Shown: positions 6,245-6,623 of the stretch, piece by piece
How the letters are laid out: each line of letters starts with the position of its first letter
Position numbering within the stretch: the first letter of the stretch is position 1
Assembly: GCA_002478545.1 (NCBI GenBank)
Contig: DLOY01000027.1
Location: 23,566 to 30,188, forward strand
Origin: Micrococcales bacterium UBA7472
GTDB lineage: Bacteria > Actinomycetota > Actinomycetes > Actinomycetales > Microbacteriaceae
Reading direction: 5' to 3'
DNA: 6,623 nt
Translations under genes and position numbers: made by a program
Notes under the pieces: model-generated
Seen by the model: only the letters and a program-made list of their open reading frames with translations
What the model was told of the DNA's origin: nothing
Database searches by the model: none

Positions 6245-6613
6245 GGGGATGATCGGTTTCGACACTGTAGTGATGCGTGGAGGAAGCGGGTCGAGGATGA
6301 GCACTTATCTCGTAAACGATGTGTTCAAACCAATAGGTGCCAATACAAAGCGCGCCGACTTCGCCCTAGCTGCTTAAGCTAGCCCCGAAGTCCGTCTGAC
6401 TAAGTCTGATTTCAACTTAGACCCAGGCGTCATTTAGAAATCTTGCTGAGGGAATGCGTCAAAGGTTTCCTTGGGACTTCGCACTTTGACTGGGCCTGTC
6501 GGTGTAGTTGCTTCAGACAAATACCGAGGTCGAGCAGAACGTAGATTGAAGCTACACCCGTAGAAGCGCCACAAACGTTGCAATGGACGGGGGTTCAATT
6601 CCCCCCATCTCCA
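6245..6613 (+). ncRNA. ssrA: Transfer-messenger RNA (tmRNA)
   Basis: This 369-nt gene encodes the RNA that rescues stalled ribosomes by acting first as a tRNA-Ala and then as a short mRNA, working with SmpB. The 5' end begins GGGGATGATCGGTTTCGACA, the standard tmRNA opening. GGGGATG (6245-6251) pairs with CATCTCC (6606-6612) as the acceptor stem, and GGGGG (6589-6593) pairs with CCCCC (6601-6605) around the TTCAATT loop as the T-arm. A 13-codon tag frame sits at 6339-6377. Further pairings include CTAAGT/ACTTAG (6400-6405/6415-6420) and GGTGTAG/CTACACC (6501-6507/6552-6558), which fit the pseudoknot region. After discriminator A6613 the DNA reads CTT, so the 3' CCA is not encoded and must be added by a nucleotidyltransferase. 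It is the one-piece form. smpB is not in the window. Confidence 0.97.
6339..6377 (+). other. tmRNA tag-peptide reading frame
   Basis: The resume codon is GCC at 6339-6341. The frame reads ANTKRADFALAA and stops at TAA 6375-6377. The ALAA end is the protease recognition signal common to tmRNA tags, and the ANTKR start is of the actinobacterial type. The stop codon lies in the loop of a hairpin formed by GACTTCG (6357-6363) with CGAAGTC (6386-6392), extended by CTAGC (6366-6370) with GCTAG (6378-6382), a common tmRNA arrangement. Confidence 0.95.
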
Positions 6614-6623
6614 CTTTAGAAAA

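Noticed and set aside
1..6623. Mobile elements, CRISPR arrays, phage or defence genes
   Set aside because: No transposase, integrase, repeat-spacer pattern, long direct repeats or flanking inverted repeats are visible. Although tmRNA genes can serve as integration sites, the window ends 10 bp after ssrA, so this cannot be judged.

Overview
The window looks like ordinary chromosome from a low-to-medium-GC actinobacterium, most plausibly a Microbacteriaceae relative such as the small freshwater Luna lineage (Aquiluna/Rhodoluna type). The evidence is as follows. There is an actinobacterial ctaC-ctaD-ctaF set with the Actinobacteria-specific subunit IV. There is a DUF3043 gene, a family essentially confined to Actinobacteria. 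The tmRNA encodes an actinobacterial-type tag, ANTKRADFALAA. The base composition is close to balanced, unlike the very GC-rich codon use of most of the phylum. The lineage is inferred from these traits; no search was run.

Layout. Positions 1-202 (minus strand) hold the N-terminal part of an aldo/keto reductase cut by the window edge. Positions 222-758 (minus) hold a DUF3043 membrane protein. These two form a leftward unit. A 36-bp divergent intergenic region (759-794) holds overlapping, oppositely facing -10 elements. To the right (plus strand) lie an M20-family metallodipeptidase (795-2198), the A-type Fe-S carrier ErpA (2226-2561), cytochrome c oxidase subunits II, I and IV (ctaC 2639-3505, ctaD 3508-5196, ctaF 5196-5609) and an isochorismatase-like cysteine hydrolase (5613-6173). 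The window ends with the complete tmRNA gene ssrA (6245-6613). No stretch over 300 bases is empty.

How the genes work together. ctaC, ctaD and ctaF are tightly packed (2-nt gap, then 1-nt overlap). They encode most of an aa3-type oxidase with all CuA, haem a, haem a3/CuB, D-channel and K-channel residues in place. Subunit III (ctaE) and the bc1 complex (qcrCAB) are not in the window. ErpA delivers Fe-S clusters and could serve respiratory proteins such as the Rieske subunit, but this is inferred from position. The hydrolase follows ctaF by 3 nt in the same reading frame and probably depends on ctaF translation. ssrA has its own candidate promoter.

I found no convincing new system. The points most worth a second look are the start codon of ctaC (TTG rather than ATG), the apparently leaderless dipeptidase mRNA with overlapping divergent promoters, and the single-stop junction between ctaF and the hydrolase.
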